This document shows, piece by piece, positions 1 to 12,202 of a stretch of DNA of 64,000 nucleotides. The notes beneath the pieces are model-generated. The model was not told the DNA's origin and made no database searches. It saw only the letters and a list, made by a program, of their open reading frames with translations. Origin of the DNA: Pseudopyrenochaeta lycopersici (taxonomy: Eukaryota > Ascomycota > Dothideomycetes > Pleosporales > Pseudopyrenochaetaceae); assembly GCA_003313425.1 (NCBI GenBank), contig NHZP01000001.1, positions 434,001-498,000 of the forward strand. The letters are read 5' to 3'. Position numbers and translations under genes: made by a program. Position 1 is the stretch's first letter. Each line of letters begins with the position of its first letter.

Positions 1-97
1 TCGCCCTCCTATAATTCTCTCCTTCTGTTGCCATTATCTCCGGCATTGGAGTTGTTCTGGGTGCCACTGAAGCTGCGGCTTCGCCCTCAATTCCGCC

Positions 98-3000
98 ATG
101 TCTTCCTCTCCGTCCATGTTGACCAAGGCAGGCCGTCCCCCACGAACGCGCTCTGACAGCTTGCTGATGATGCAGTAGTTCGAGTCCAAGTCTTCGAGGG
201 CCAAGGGCATCGCCTTTCACCCTAAAAGGTGCTTCCACCTTCTCCGCAACCCTCGCTTCCCCGCTGACCGCCTTCAGGCCCTGGATCCTCGTGTCGCTAC
301 ACTCCTCCACCATCCAATTATGGGATTACCGCATGGGCACGCTGATAGACCGCTTTGAGGAGCACGACGGGCCGGTTCGCGGAGTTGACTTCCACAAGAC
401 CCAGCCATTGTGAGCATCCCGAATTGTACTTTGGAGCGCGGCGCGACTGTATACTGAGACCACGGCAGGTTCGTCTCTGGTGGAGATGACTACAAGATCA
501 AAGTGTGGTCGTATCAGACGCGGCGATGCTTATTTACACTGAATGGCCATCTGGACTATGTCCGGACTGTCTTCTTCCACCACGAGCTACCGTGGATATT
601 GAGTAGCTCCGACGACCGTAAGCGCGTGGTGCACACTGGCAGGGCAATTGTTAACAAGGCTCAGAGACCATCCGCATATGGAATTGGCAGAATCGTAAGT
701 AGCTCATTCAGTGGCTGTCATGTTCTCGGCTAACAACTGTAGGCTCACTAAGTAAGTCGCAACACAGCATTCGTGGTTCGCCCACCTAACCTTTCGAAGT
801 ATGTACCATGACCGGCCACAATCACTACACCATGTGCGCCCAGTTCCATCCCAAGGAGGACCTCATCGTATCCGCCTCACTCGATCAGTCCGTCCGGGTC
901 TGGGATATCTCTGGATTGAGGAAGAAACACTCAGCCCCGCAAGCAATGTCATTTGAAGATCAGATGGCACGCGCGAACCAAAACCAGGCAGACATGTTCG
1001 GAAACACTGACGCTGTGGTCAAATTTGTCCTCGAAGGACACGACCGAGGCGTGAACTGGGTCGCATTCCATCCGACCCTCCCATTGATCGTCTCCGCTGG
1101 TGATGACCGCCTGGTAAAGCTATGGAGAATGTCAGAGACCAAGGCTTGGGAAGTAGATACTTGCCGTGGACACTTCCAGAACGCGTCGGCCTGTCTGTTC
1201 CATCCACATCAGGATTTGATTCTGTCTGTTGGCGAAGACAAGACCATCCGAGTATGGGACCTTAACAGGCGAACATCAGTTCAGTCATTCAAGAGGGAGA
1301 ACGACCGCTTTTGGGTTATTGCCGCGCACCCGGAGATCAATCTCTTTGCTGCTGGACATGACAACGGAGTCATGGTATTCAAATTGGAACGAGAGCGACC
1401 CGCGTCTGGCGTATACCAGAACAACCTTTTCTATATCACCAAAGAGAAACATGTGCGGTCCTATGATTTCCAAAAGAACATCGAGTCACCATCGATGCTT
1501 TCTCTGAAGAAGCTTGGAAGCGCCTGGGTACCTCCGCGTACCTTGTCGTACAACCCTGCTGAACGTTCAATTCTCGTTACGTCTCCAGCCGACGGGGGCA
1601 CATATGAATTGATCAGCCTCCCGCGCGACGCTTCAGGAGCAGTGGAGCCAACAGATACGAAGCGCGGGTCCGGAAACTCTGCTGTTTTTGTCGCAAGGAA
1701 TCGATTTGCAGTCTTCAATCTGGCCAACCAGCAAATTGACATCAAGGATCTCAGCAACTCCACAACGAAGACAATTAAGCCTCCACATGGTACTACAGAC
1801 ATCTACTTCGGTGGCACTGGCAACCTGCTCCTGATCACCCCCACCAATGTGGTTTTGTACGATATTCAGGCAAAGAAGAACCTTGCAGAGCTTGCTGTAA
1901 ATGGTGTCAAGTACGTTGTTTGGTCTACAGATGGGCTGCACGTAGCTCTTCTGAGCAAACATAATGTCACTATCGCCACAAAGAACCTCGAACAAGTCAG
2001 CACCTTGCATGAGACTATTCGCATCAAAAGCGCCACCTGGGATGATACTGGTGTTCTCCTCTATTCCACCTTGAATCACATCAAATACAGCCTAATGAAT
2101 GGCGACAACGGTATCGTTCGAACGTTGGAGCAGACTGTATACCTTGTGAGGGTCAAAGGCCGCAATGTTTATTGCCTGGATCGAGCCGCCAAACCCAAGA
2201 TTCTCCAGATTGACCCTACCGAATACCGATTTAAGCTTGCCCTCGTCAAGCGAAACTATGATGAAATGCTAAATATTATCAAAAACTCGAGCTTGGTTGG
2301 TCAAAGCATTATCTCTTATCTTCAGAAGAAGGGGTACCCTGAAATTGCTCTGCAGTTCGTGCAGGACCCTCAGACACGGTTCGAGCTCGCCATCGAATGT
2401 GGTAATCTTGAGGTTGCTGTTGAGATGGCTAAGCAGCTTGATCGACCGAAACTCTGGCAGCGACTCAGCACCGAGGCACTTGCGCACGGCAATCATGCAA
2501 CTGTCGAAATGACGTACCAGAAGCTACGCAACTTCGACAAGCTTTCCTTCTTGTACCTTGCCACTGGAGATCAAGACAAGCTCAAGCGTATGGCCAAGAT
2601 TGCTGAACATCGTGGAGATATGACAGCACGATTCCAGAACGCGCTCTACCTAGGCGACGTACAAAACCGGATAGAGATGTTCCAAGAACTAGATCTTTAC
2701 CCTCTGGCATATGCTACCGCGAAGGCCCATGGCCTTGATGAGCAAGCCGAATCGATACTGGAGGCAGCTGGGGTCACAGAAGAGCAAATTAATCTGCCGT
2801 CAGTTGGTAGCCCTCTTGCACCGACTAAGCCCATCGTACCGACTCACAAAGCGAATTGGCCAACGAAAGCAGCGTCTTCAACTGTATTCGAGAAGGCCCT
2901 TCAGGGTGAAGACGTTGGAGGTGAGGAGCCAATCGCAAACGGCCACGGTGATGAAGACCTATTGGGCGAGCCAGAAGTCACTGGTGCTGTGGCTGATCTT

Positions 3001-4108
3001 GCTGGTGATGAAGAGGACGATGTTGGGGGCTGGGACATGGGCGACGATGGAGAGGTCGAAGCAGATGATGATTTCGTCGAAGTTGAGGGGGCTGAGACAG
3101 GCGCTGGCAGCAGTGAAGCTGACCTGTGGGCACGCAATTCGCCTCTGGCGGCAGACCATATTGCTGCAGGCTCATACGAAACTGCGATGCAGCTCTTGAA
3201 CCGGCAAATCGGTGCCGTCAATTTCGCTCCACTCGAAGAACGCTTCCAGGAGATCTACCAGGCAACACGGACATTCTTGCCAGCGACACCGAACATGCCA
3301 TCTCTAGTCAACTATGTGCGGAGAACAGTAGATGAGACCGACTCACGAAAGATCTTACCAATTATCCCCCGAGACCTAGAATCCATCTTGACGACAGACT
3401 TGACAGCTGGCAAGCAAGCCCTGGTCAAGAACAAGCTGGAGGACGGCGTTACCTCGTTTAAGAAGCTACTACATCTTCTCATTGTCAACGTCGTCGCCTC
3501 ACAAGCAGAGCTATCTGAGGTAAGATAGAGTGGCCCTGCCCCACCATATTCAATGCTAACTTGTGTTTCAGGCAAAGAAGGCAATCCATACAGCCGCACA
3601 ATACATACTGGCTATGTCGATCGAGCTTGAGCGCCGTGCACTTCTACAAGGCGCCACCGACGTCTCAGCCCTGTCTGACGACAATAAGAAGCGCGCACTC
3701 GAACTTTCCGCCTACTTCACCATCCCTGAACTCGAGGGTCCGCACAAGTCCATTCCCTTGTCTGCTGCGATGAATTTTGCACACAAAAACCGCCAACTGA
3801 ATACGGCCCTGAACTTCGCAAACGCGCTCCTTGATCGCACCGGTAATGCAAAGATGAAGGAGTCGGCTAAGCGTGTCAAGACTGTTGCAGAGCGCAACCC
3901 TGCTGATGCTATTGAGATCGACTTCGATCAGTTTGCAGACTTTGAGATTTGCGCTGCGAGCCACACCCCCATCTATGGCGGTAGTCCGTCTGTTGCGTGT
4001 CCTTATGATGGCTCCAAGTATCACAGCAAGTACAAAGGTACTGTGTGTAAGATTTGCGAAGTGTGCCAGATTGGTGCACCGGCTAGCGGTCTAAGACTTG
4101 TAGGTTGA
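98..4108 (+). CDS. COP1: Coatomer subunit alpha (alpha-COP)
   Basis: Largest subunit of the COPI coat that carries retrograde Golgi-to-ER and intra-Golgi vesicles. Reconstructed exons: 98-127, 179-228, 278-409, 469-617, 665-694, 743-751, 800-3519, 3572-4108, giving about 1218 aa, the normal family length. The N-terminal third is a WD40 propeller that recognises dilysine cargo signals ([23 protein letters not shown], then repeats ending [16 protein letters not shown]). The middle is alpha-solenoid. An acidic linker near residues 840-900 ([15 protein letters not shown]) precedes the conserved C-terminal epsilon-COP-binding domain, which ends in a Cys-rich tail ([15 protein letters not shown]). 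ATG 98 is in frame with a second ATG at 116 (MLTKFESKS, where many homologues start); I chose 98 because fungal relatives often have a short SSPS-like prefix. Two exon features are unusual: intron 1 has a GC donor and exon 6 is only 9 nt. Confidence 0.96.
128..178 (+). other. GC-AG intron in alpha-COP (intron 1)
   Basis: The protein motif MLTK|FESKS is restored only if a 51-bp intron starts GCAGGC right after the AAG codon and ends CAGTAG. The nearby GT dinucleotides give the wrong frame with either possible acceptor. This is a non-canonical but well-known GC-AG splice class. Confidence 0.75.
743..751 (+). other. 9-nt micro-exon of alpha-COP
   Basis: Between introns 695-742 and 752-799 (both 48 bp, GTAAGT donors, AG acceptors) only the 9 bases GCTCACTAA remain. 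Joined to the last C of the previous exon and the TA of the next, they encode the conserved R-S-L-I of NWQNRSLICTMTG in the WD40 propeller. Skipping it would keep the frame but delete three residues. Confidence 0.85.
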
Positions 4109-4524
4109 GCCGCGTTAGTGTACAGGCGCTTGGTAGGGATTGCAAGGCTTGTGAGAAGCGAATTGCTGGAGTGTGTATGCTTAGCGTTTATGGCATTACG
4201 ATCCGCATGCGACAAGGTGTGGTAGGGAGCAGTACTAGACAATTTGGGATCAGGAAAAATGGGCATGTTCACTTGTCTGTTTACCAACAAAAATGCGAAA
4301 TGATATAATGTTCACAACATGGATGTGCTTTGGAATGTCGGCTCATTCGAGACTGGTAGGTAGACGTGATGTTGCATAGTAGTAGTTCTGATTACTACTT
4401 TTGACTAAATCTATCAAACTCCTATGTTAAATGCTGCTAACATGACTTTTGTCTCCATGTCTTGAAAAACGCCACGAGATGCGTGCATTTCACCCATCAT
4501 TATTCATCACAGCATCTCAACCCA
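4109..4524. other. Convergent 3' intergenic spacer (alpha-COP / RPA2)
   Basis: AT-richer spacer between the stop codons of two converging genes. It should hold both 3' UTRs. I see no gene or repeat in it. Confidence 0.7.
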
Positions 4525-7500
4525 CTACGGATCCGCCTTGAACTTCAACCTCACTCCCATGCTCGCCAACTCAACGTCTAGATACTTCAACACCCCAGGA
4601 ACAGCGACGACGGCGATATCATCACCACCAGAGAAGCGCATACCCTGTCCATCCATCCAGACATCCGCCTTGCTGGTGACTCCATCCGCCAACTTGGCAC
4701 AGCGTCGACACCTAATAATCACACTACCAGGGCCGCTCTTGTCTTTCTTACGGCCATACTCGCTGACGGTGGGAGCTGTGGAGAGGAAAGAGCCACAGGA
4801 GCGGCAGAGAGCGGCTTTGGTGTAGTCGGAGCAGTTCATGAGGCGATCCTGGAGGAGGAAAGCGGTACCGTGAGCGATGAGAGCGTCACGCTCCATTTCT
4901 CCGACACGGATACCACCTCCCTTTTTACGACCCTTGATAGGTTGTCCGGTGGTCGAGTTGATGGGACCCGTGGTACGTACTTGGAATTTGTCGTTGACCA
5001 TGTGACGCAGACGCTGATAATAGACTACGCCAATATAGATGTCGGCTGCAAGTTCCTGGCCCGTAATGCCGCTGTACATGGGCTCATTGCCGTAGTAGTT
5101 GTAACCAGCTTTCATGAGTTGGTGACCAAAATAGTCTACAGCGGTGTTTTCCTCGTCGAAGCGGAATGGCGTGGAGTCTTGCGCCAGCCCGTGCAATGAG
5201 CCAGCTTTGCCCGCAAGCGACTCGACAAACATACCGATCGTCATACGAGACGGAAAGGCGTGCGGGTTGATGATGACGTCGGGCTGGATGCCAGATTCCG
5301 AGAAGGGCATGTCGATTGAAAGCCATTTTTGCGAGAGCACACCCTTCTGGCCATGGCGAGAGGAAAACTTGTCACCAATGACTGGAGAACGGGGAACGCG
5401 GAGTTTGATGCTGATTTTCTGGCAGGGTTGGGTGCCGTCTTCCGAACCGATGATGCGGACTTCTTCAACGAAAGCGATTTCATCTTCCTTGTATTTGAAA
5501 AAACTTGTCTGGCCGTCGCGATTGATATAGTCGTCCGCAGTTGGATCATACGAAACGGTGTGCCATGCAGCAATCTTATCACCAGAGCGCAGCATCGCTC
5601 CAATTCGTGGGAATCCATCTTCGTCAATCGTCTCCTTGTCCTCGGCCTTCTGAAGACCCTCGGGAGCAAAGCCAAACAGCTTGGACACAGTTCTACCAGA
5701 CCTATTTCTTCGGCTACCCTCCTCAAGGTCACAAATCTTGGTCTTGTAAATGGTACCGTGGCCGAATCCACGCTCATGTGCAGATTTATTTATTATCATG
5801 GCGTCGTCCATGTCGTACCCTGTGTACGAAATGACAGCCACAACGGCGTTCATCCCATTCGGGAAGTTGTCCAAGCCATACTCGTTGTGGAGGGGTGGTC
5901 GCACAATAGGTGTTTGGCCAGTCTGCAAGCGGTAGGTCTTGTTGTCCGTTCGGTATCGCAAGGCGGTTCCAGGCGTTCCCATTGACTGTTTGCCCATCTG
6001 ACACTGGTACATATTTCTAGGAGATTGGTTGAAATCGGAGAATGGTGTCATATTGGCGACAATGGAGAAGATATTTGTCGGATCATATTCGACATGCGTT
6101 GAATCACCTGACACAATCTCGGCATCGGTGCAGGCGATGGACATATACGGCTGCTCGAAAGGTCCCACGTAATCCAACTTGTTGAGGGGTAGGTATTTGA
6201 CAGGTCGATACATTCGTGAAATCTGCGAGAACATGTAGACTCCGGGATATTGGCCACCGTTCGAACCTGGGACGTATCCAATCTCAAGCTCCAAGGGGAC
6301 GCTGTGTGATCCTTCTACTTTCCAGTAACGGAGGGTATCCGCAATGACTTTGGCTTGCGCTGGCGAGCAGAAGCCCAAAACGCGTCCGTCCAGCTGTACA
6401 ACCACACTCGCCTCAAGAGAGGCAGCCGACTTACTTGATACGCCCAGTTGCGCAACAAGCTTGGGAATCGCTGAAACATCAACGTTCTGAGTGGCTAGCT
6501 TGCATTTGTGTGCGAAGTGGTTGAGTAGGCCACATGGAGATCCGTCAGGGGTATGAACAGGACACATGAAACCCCAACTTTCAGGTAGCAGTTTTCGCAC
6601 GGTAGTGGTTTTTAGCTGCGCGAAAAAGGCACCTCTGTGCACCATTCTGAAGTGGCTGATGAAACGGTAGAAATTGATCTTTTCCGCCACGACAACGAAA
6701 CCCGCCGTTTGTTGAAGATCGAGACCAGTAGGACTGATAAGGTTTCCAGTTGACAGAAAGTACTCCATCGCCGCTCCAATGCCCAATTGCGTTCTCCGTA
6801 GAATCTTTGGTACAAAATCTTTCTGAAACTCCGAGGAGGTGAACGGCTTGTACTCAGCTCTACGTCCCCAATCTTGCAAGATGGGTCTGAACGAATTCAG
6901 CCAGTCTTCCAGCCTCTCCTTTAATATCATGCCATAGAGTTGGCCGCCCAGCAGTATTTCCTGGTTTTGGACGGCATCTGGGTTGTCCACTGAGCACTCG
7001 CCCTCTACCAGGGCATATAGCTTCCGCGTCATGAAGAGAAGCATGCGAAACTTGTCGGTGTTCTGGGCCGGCGTAACGTTATACGCACCCAGATGTGGCA
7101 GCACGATTTTCCGGAGAAATTCAACGCCGGCGTCTTCATCGCTAGTGTCCTCTGGGATCTGTAGTACGACCTTGAACTTCTGTCCCAGATATGCTCGCGT
7201 CTTTGCTTTCGAGTGCAACCCATAGACCTTGTACGTCCGGAGCAGCAATTCTACTCTATCGGTCACGAACTGCTTCTCTGCGAGACCTTGCGAGCCAGCT
7301 GCACCAACCAGGCCCTCGAAGATCTCCCGGTCATTTGTCTCGACTAGCGCCTTGAGGACCATCATGACTGGCACGAGATATTCGGACTTCCTCCACGAGA
7401 AGCGCAGGTTCACGTTACCGTCGTTCAGATAATGTAGGGCGTTGGTCTGTGACGTTTGGTCGGGCCGCATGGAGCGGATGAGGATGCCGTAGGGCGTGTA

Positions 7501-8233
7501 GCCAGGCCCGCGGTTTGTGAAGGCGCCGCGCTTGATGGCCATGGGGTAGTTGCGCCTGTTCACTTGCAGCATTCGGATGATCTTCTCGATGCCATTGACG
7601 ATGAAGTAGCCGCCAAGCTCCTCGCTCTCTTCTTTCGCCTTGACGAGCTGGTCTGGGCTCATGTGCTCGAGGTGGCACCGGTTTGACTATCACGAGGACT
7701 GTTAGCACCCCGCTGCTGTGTGCGCTCCGGCGGGCTGGGGACAATCTCACCCTCAACATGATGGGGACCGTGCCCAAATCGCACACCTCCTCCCGCCAGT
7801 CGCCATTGTTCACCTTCCACTCGAGGCGGGCGCGCATCTTGCCGCGGTAGGTGGCATGGCGTTCTCTGCATTCTGCGGGCATGATGTTGCGGTTCTTGAG
7901 TGCAATCTTGTTCGACGGCGGCAGGACGGCCTTGTCGAGGAAGACGTCCTGGATGCGGACAGCCAGCCTGTTGCGCCGGCCAATCTCTTCAGGCTGGGCA
8001 TAGGGGTCGCCGTCGAGGAAGACCTTGGTGCCAATGTCCTTGATGCCCTGCTCGAGCTGGCCGCCGGCGGCGAAGACGGCATTGAATGAATTGATGTGGG
8101 GGTCTACTGCTGCAGCGAGCGTGGGGTAGGCTGTCTTGTCCTTGGGCGGGCTCTGGAAGAGCTTCTGTCGCCGCCGCGTGTCGAAGCTGGTGGACCACGG
8201 CTGCGGTGGCTTGCTCGTTGCGGCAGGCGCCAT
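4525..8233 (-). CDS. RPA2: DNA-directed RNA polymerase I subunit RPA2 (A135)
   Basis: Second-largest, beta-like subunit of RNA polymerase I, which transcribes rDNA in the nucleolus. Exons (minus): 8233-7751 and 7686-4525, joined at PIMLR|SNRCHLEH, giving about 1214 aa. Recognisable elements: protrusion and lobe (GGYFIVNGIEKIIRMLQ), fork (WGFMCPVHTPDGSPCGLLNH), the hybrid-binding block with GDKFSSRHGQKG near residue 930, and a C-terminal zinc ribbon CRSC...CRRC at about 1122-1157. The Pol I assignment rests on overall similarity to A135-type N- and C-termini rather than Rpb2/Rpc2. The start is the ATG of MAPAATSKPP; the frame stays open upstream, but that stretch does not look protein-like. 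It is divergently arranged with ARL8. Confidence 0.95.
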
Positions 8234-8756
8234 GGCTGCGGCGGTAGTGCTTTCCGCAGTGGGCAGGGGGAATTGAGACAGGAAGGCGCAGCTCACCACG
8301 AGGCGCGCGGTGTCATGGCCCAAGGGCAGGTGGCAGTCACGGCAAAGGTCGGTGGGAATGGTCGCAAACTCCCATCTCGAACTTTTTTCCTGCATGGCCG
8401 CGGTAGCGCCTGCCACCAAGCAATAGGCGAGCCCACCCTGGCCCGGCCCGTGCACTGGCAAGATCACACGCGCGGCGGCTCCATGCTGCACACTGGGACG
8501 GTTCCTAGCTTTTCCCTGGGGCGGCGCGGCTCTCGCTCTTCACTTAATCACTCATTGCTGGCACTGCCTTGCGAGTGTTTGCGGGTTGCCAATTCATCGT
8601 GGTTGCTATTGAGTTTACGGCGTGATCGCTAGAGGTCACCCCGCAGCGCCTACAAGGATTGCCAGTCTTCCAACACCCAGCGTCCATCATCCTCCTCCAG
8701 TACCTCTCGTGGCCAGACAACATCACGCCGAGTCATTACCTACCTATCCGCTCACC
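8234..8756. promoter_or_regulatory. Divergent promoter region RPA2 / ARL8
   Basis: A 523-bp head-to-head spacer that must contain both promoters and 5' UTRs. I cannot assign a specific transcription-factor site. Confidence 0.5.
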
Positions 8757-9843
8757 ATGGCGAACCTCTTCCGACGCATCTACGACTGGCTGCTCCGCCT
8801 GTTCTGGTACGCCTTCCTGTGTACCTCACATTATGTCATATGCGCTGGCCTTGATGCCTGATGCGCCGTTCCATGCTCCCTCTCCACCAGCTCCGGTCCA
8901 CGAAAAAGCAACTTTGTTTTCCACGATAACCAGAGATGAATGCTGATTGCTATCGCTGCCTAGGGCTACCGAGATGGACATCACCATGATCGGACTACAG
9001 AACGCCGGCAAGACGTCGCTCTTGAGAGTTCTGGCGGTGAGTCTCTTCCTGATGCGGCAAGCAGCCGTGCCACACCGGCCATGTTCCTGCGATGACTTTG
9101 AGCTGACGGCCGCGTCCTAGGGAGGAGAGTTCACTGTCGAGTAAGCCAACAACTGCTCCATGTAACGCAAAGCAACGACGGCAATGTTCCATCAATGTCT
9201 CGATGCTGCGTCGCCCAACTATCATGGTCGGTCCAAGCGCTAATCTTGGCCATAGCTCGATCCCCACCGTTGGCTTCAACATGAAGCGCGTCCAGAAAGG
9301 CCATGTAACCTTGAAGTGGTGAGTACCTTCAATAGCCTCCCTGGTCACGCATGTCCAGCTCTTGCAGCGCCAAGCCCATTTGAGCCAGCCTTGCGGGGGG
9401 CAAGCAATCTACCCCAGGAAGCGCGCATCTGCTGACCATCCCGCAACAGTTGGGATCTGGGAGGCCAACCTAGGTTTCGTTCCATGTGGGAGCGGTACTG
9501 CCGCGGTGTGAATGCCATCGTGTAAGGGCTCGTCTGCACGTGTTCGAAGGTCGTGGCTCATCGCGCTAGATTCATCGTCGACTCTGCTGACAAGGAGGCT
9601 CTACCCGTTGCACGCGAGGAGTTGAACCTTCTTCTTGAAAAGCCAGCCCTGGAAGGCATCCCTCTCCTGGTTCTTGGGAACAAATCCGACCTAGCAAACA
9701 AGCTTTCCGTGGATGAACTCATCGAAGCCCTGAACCTCAAAGCAGTGTCGCACCGAGAGGTGAGCTGCTACGGCATCAGCGCAAAAGAGGAGACAAACCT
9801 CGACGCCGTTCTCCAGTGGTTGATTGCTCGTGCGAGCAAATAG
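8757..9843 (+). CDS. ARL8: ARF-like small GTPase ARL8
   Basis: Arf-family GTPase that in animals recruits kinesin adaptors to lysosomes; the fungal role is presumed vacuolar or endosomal transport. Six exons: 8757-8806, 8964-9036, 9121-9140, 9256-9318, 9450-9521, 9570-9843, giving about 183 aa. Visible motifs: amphipathic N-terminal helix (MANLFRRIYDWLLRLFW) in place of the myristoylation glycine of Arfs, typical of Arl8; P-loop GLQNAGKTS; switch I SIPTVGFNM; WDLGGQPRFRSMWERYCRG; guanine-specificity NKSD; and SAKEETN. Exon 3 is just 20 nt and its introns are 84-157 bp, longer than elsewhere in the window. The joint between exons 4 and 5 gives K-C-W-D-L-G-G. Confidence 0.94.
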
Positions 9844-12202
9844 CTAATGTTTGGTCATCGAGTGAACGACAACGTGACCGGGGAACCCCTCGTCGACCAC
9901 GTGCCGTCCGCAACGCATTCGTCTCGGTTTGGTGTTTTTTGCGACTTCATGACGCTGATGTGCCTACGTTCTCACGAATTACGGACGTTAGCCTTCTTAC
10001 GACATACTTAACGATTCTTACGATGTGACGGAAGAAAAGACGGCAGATCGCTCTGCAGGCTAGCGATGGCCATTCTAGTTTCCCAGCTCGAGCACACTTC
10101 TTTCCATGTCATTCTTCATAGCGGTCATCGACGCGGTACTCCTAAGCAGCAGTGCGCATGGGCATCTAAGCGGTCCAGTATACCTGACTGATTATATATC
10201 ATCTTATTTTGTTTTTTTTTGTAGCGGTTTCGAAGGAGAGAAGAGGGAAGCTCGCTCCAGATACACTTCGTCCACACGGTAGAAGGTTTGTCGTCTTGAG
10301 AGAAGTAGCCCGAGATTGACTCTGCATAATGGTATCATCGTGTCTCTTTCTGTGTTTGTCTTCGTCGCGCTCGTGACTTGCGACGACTGGACAAGAATTT
10401 ACACAAGCGTGGAGAGCTGTCACTGGCCGTCGCGATGAGGTCTGCCGTGAGGTTGAACGTCAAATAGCTACTGCAAGCATATGGATTTCCACCGGACGGT
10501 CTTTGATTCAATAAATCGCGTGTGTTGTTGATGATTGATTCTCGTGTCGCAGTTGCACAGCGTCTCGGACTGCGCGCTCAATTGCAGCGTCAAAGCCCGC
10601 AGCACCATCACGACAACAGAAACGCCTGCGAGCAAAGAAGGGTGAGCAAAAAGACACGAAATAGCGAAGCGAAAACGAGCAACAGCTATTATTTCAGCAA
10701 CCTGCGCTGGCAGTGGGGACCCCGTTCCCGAGCCCAACCCAAGCAAAACCATGCCATGGGACATTTGAACAACTCATCCTGCATTAGCGTAGGCCAGCGC
10801 GTTGGACCAATCAGCACGCGTAGAGTGCTGATTCCCTGCGAACGATGGCGCAAACCCCTGCCCATGAGGGCCACGTTGGAATGTGTGGAGAGGCAGCCGA
10901 GGGGAGCAATGTGCTTTGTTTGGTTTGGGAAGGAATAGACGATGCTGGTTGAGTCAGGAATGAGATGTGGCGGGTGTGGCTGTCGGTGAATGAGGCTTGT
11001 ATGGAATTCTAGAAGGGTGTTCTGTGCGCCGCTGGTTTACCTCGGCTGGCGAGGCAATGATAAGCAATATAGGGCTCGATGGATTGAGGCTGTGGATTTT
11101 TTTCGCTGACTGACTGACTGCCTTGACTCAGGAGAGGGCATTGGCGTGTGCAAGTAGTCGAATGCAAGGTCATGTATTTTCATCTTTTAAACTATTACAT
11201 TCGATGTTTAGCATTGAAACTGCTGCAACGGATACATTAAACCCGTGTGGGTATTCCTTCTAGAGCTTTAAATGCAGTCACAAAGCCAGTGTGCCGAGCC
11301 AGTCGTTGCCTGCCGTGATTCCGGAGATATGGAGGCAAATAAATACCGATGATTTGAAATCTTGGTCCATACGACGAAGTTGAGGTCATCGTCAAAGTCG
11401 TGAGGATGCGTATACCCAGGCGCAGCAGAATCAGTGCCGACACTAAGCAGATTACACCGAGACCCATTTCTAATGCCACAGGCCGACCAGCACGAGAGAC
11501 TTTTTAGGAGTTAGAACAAAGGATCAAGAAAGATCATGTTCTCAGACGTATGTGAAAGTCAGTGCAAACGTTCCGCGATCCACCAAGTTCGAGGCGAACA
11601 TTCTACCACAATCCATCACGCCTCAGTGTCGCGACCAATGTCGCGCACATGGCAACAGCACATCAGCAGTTCCGACAAAACCTTTCCAATCAGCGAATAG
11701 CAGCCCACCGGTTGTCGTCAGAACCCAGTCGCTACAATCCGCACTATCCGTTCCCAAGCCCTAACTCGCTTGGCTGTGGCTATGCAAGCCTCCCATCTTT
11801 CCCCTCTTAAGCATGCCGTCGTCATAACCCAGCCCCCGGCCTTGCGTCCCACCTTTCCTCACCTCACAACAACACTGTTCTCCATTGCCCTAAAACACGC
11901 CTAGAATTCGCGCTTTGGACGGATCCAAGCATTTGACAGGATGCATTACCAGGCTAGACAGTATTATTATGATGACAGGTACGTTTGCTTCCGTGGCTCG
12001 GCTTCTTAGCCTGTTTCCTAGTCTTGGGTGGGTTGCGGTACTCTTTAAAGGCTGCTTGGTGCGCCGTTGGCCCCCAGTCGTTTCCCTCAAAAGGCAAACG
12101 TCATACATCGCGCATCGTGCATTACTCTTTGTACTTTTGACGGAGCTGTCTTTCTCCATCACTCCACACAACATCGATACTAGAACATACACCTGACACA
12201 TA
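9844..12202. other. Gene-poor 2.4-kb region
   Basis: Contains only short, unconserved open frames. The most protein-like is on the minus strand (ATG at 11467, stop at 11237, 76 codons): one hydrophobic segment (MGLGVICLVSALILL) then a basic tail. I cannot tie it to a family. A 9-bp perfect inverted repeat lies at 10809-10833. The rest should be the ARL8 3' UTR and the 5' region of the RCR gene, possibly with an unrecognised non-coding RNA. Confidence 0.5.
10809..10833. repeat. 9-bp inverted repeat with 7-nt loop
   Basis: AATCAGCAC and GTGCTGATT flank GCGTAGA. The left arm begins inside a CCAAT sequence. It could be a palindromic protein-binding site or a small RNA hairpin; function unknown. 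Confidence 0.45.

Noticed and set aside
10522..10938. 138-codon plus-strand open frame
   Set aside because: Arg/Gln/Ser mix without motif or conserved block, flanked by ordinary AT-rich sequence; looks like a chance frame.
11552..11810. Overlapping open frames of 70-82 codons on the plus strand
   Set aside because: Two frames of similar length over the same bases, Ser/Pro-rich, no recognisable domain; typical of chance frames upstream of a gene.
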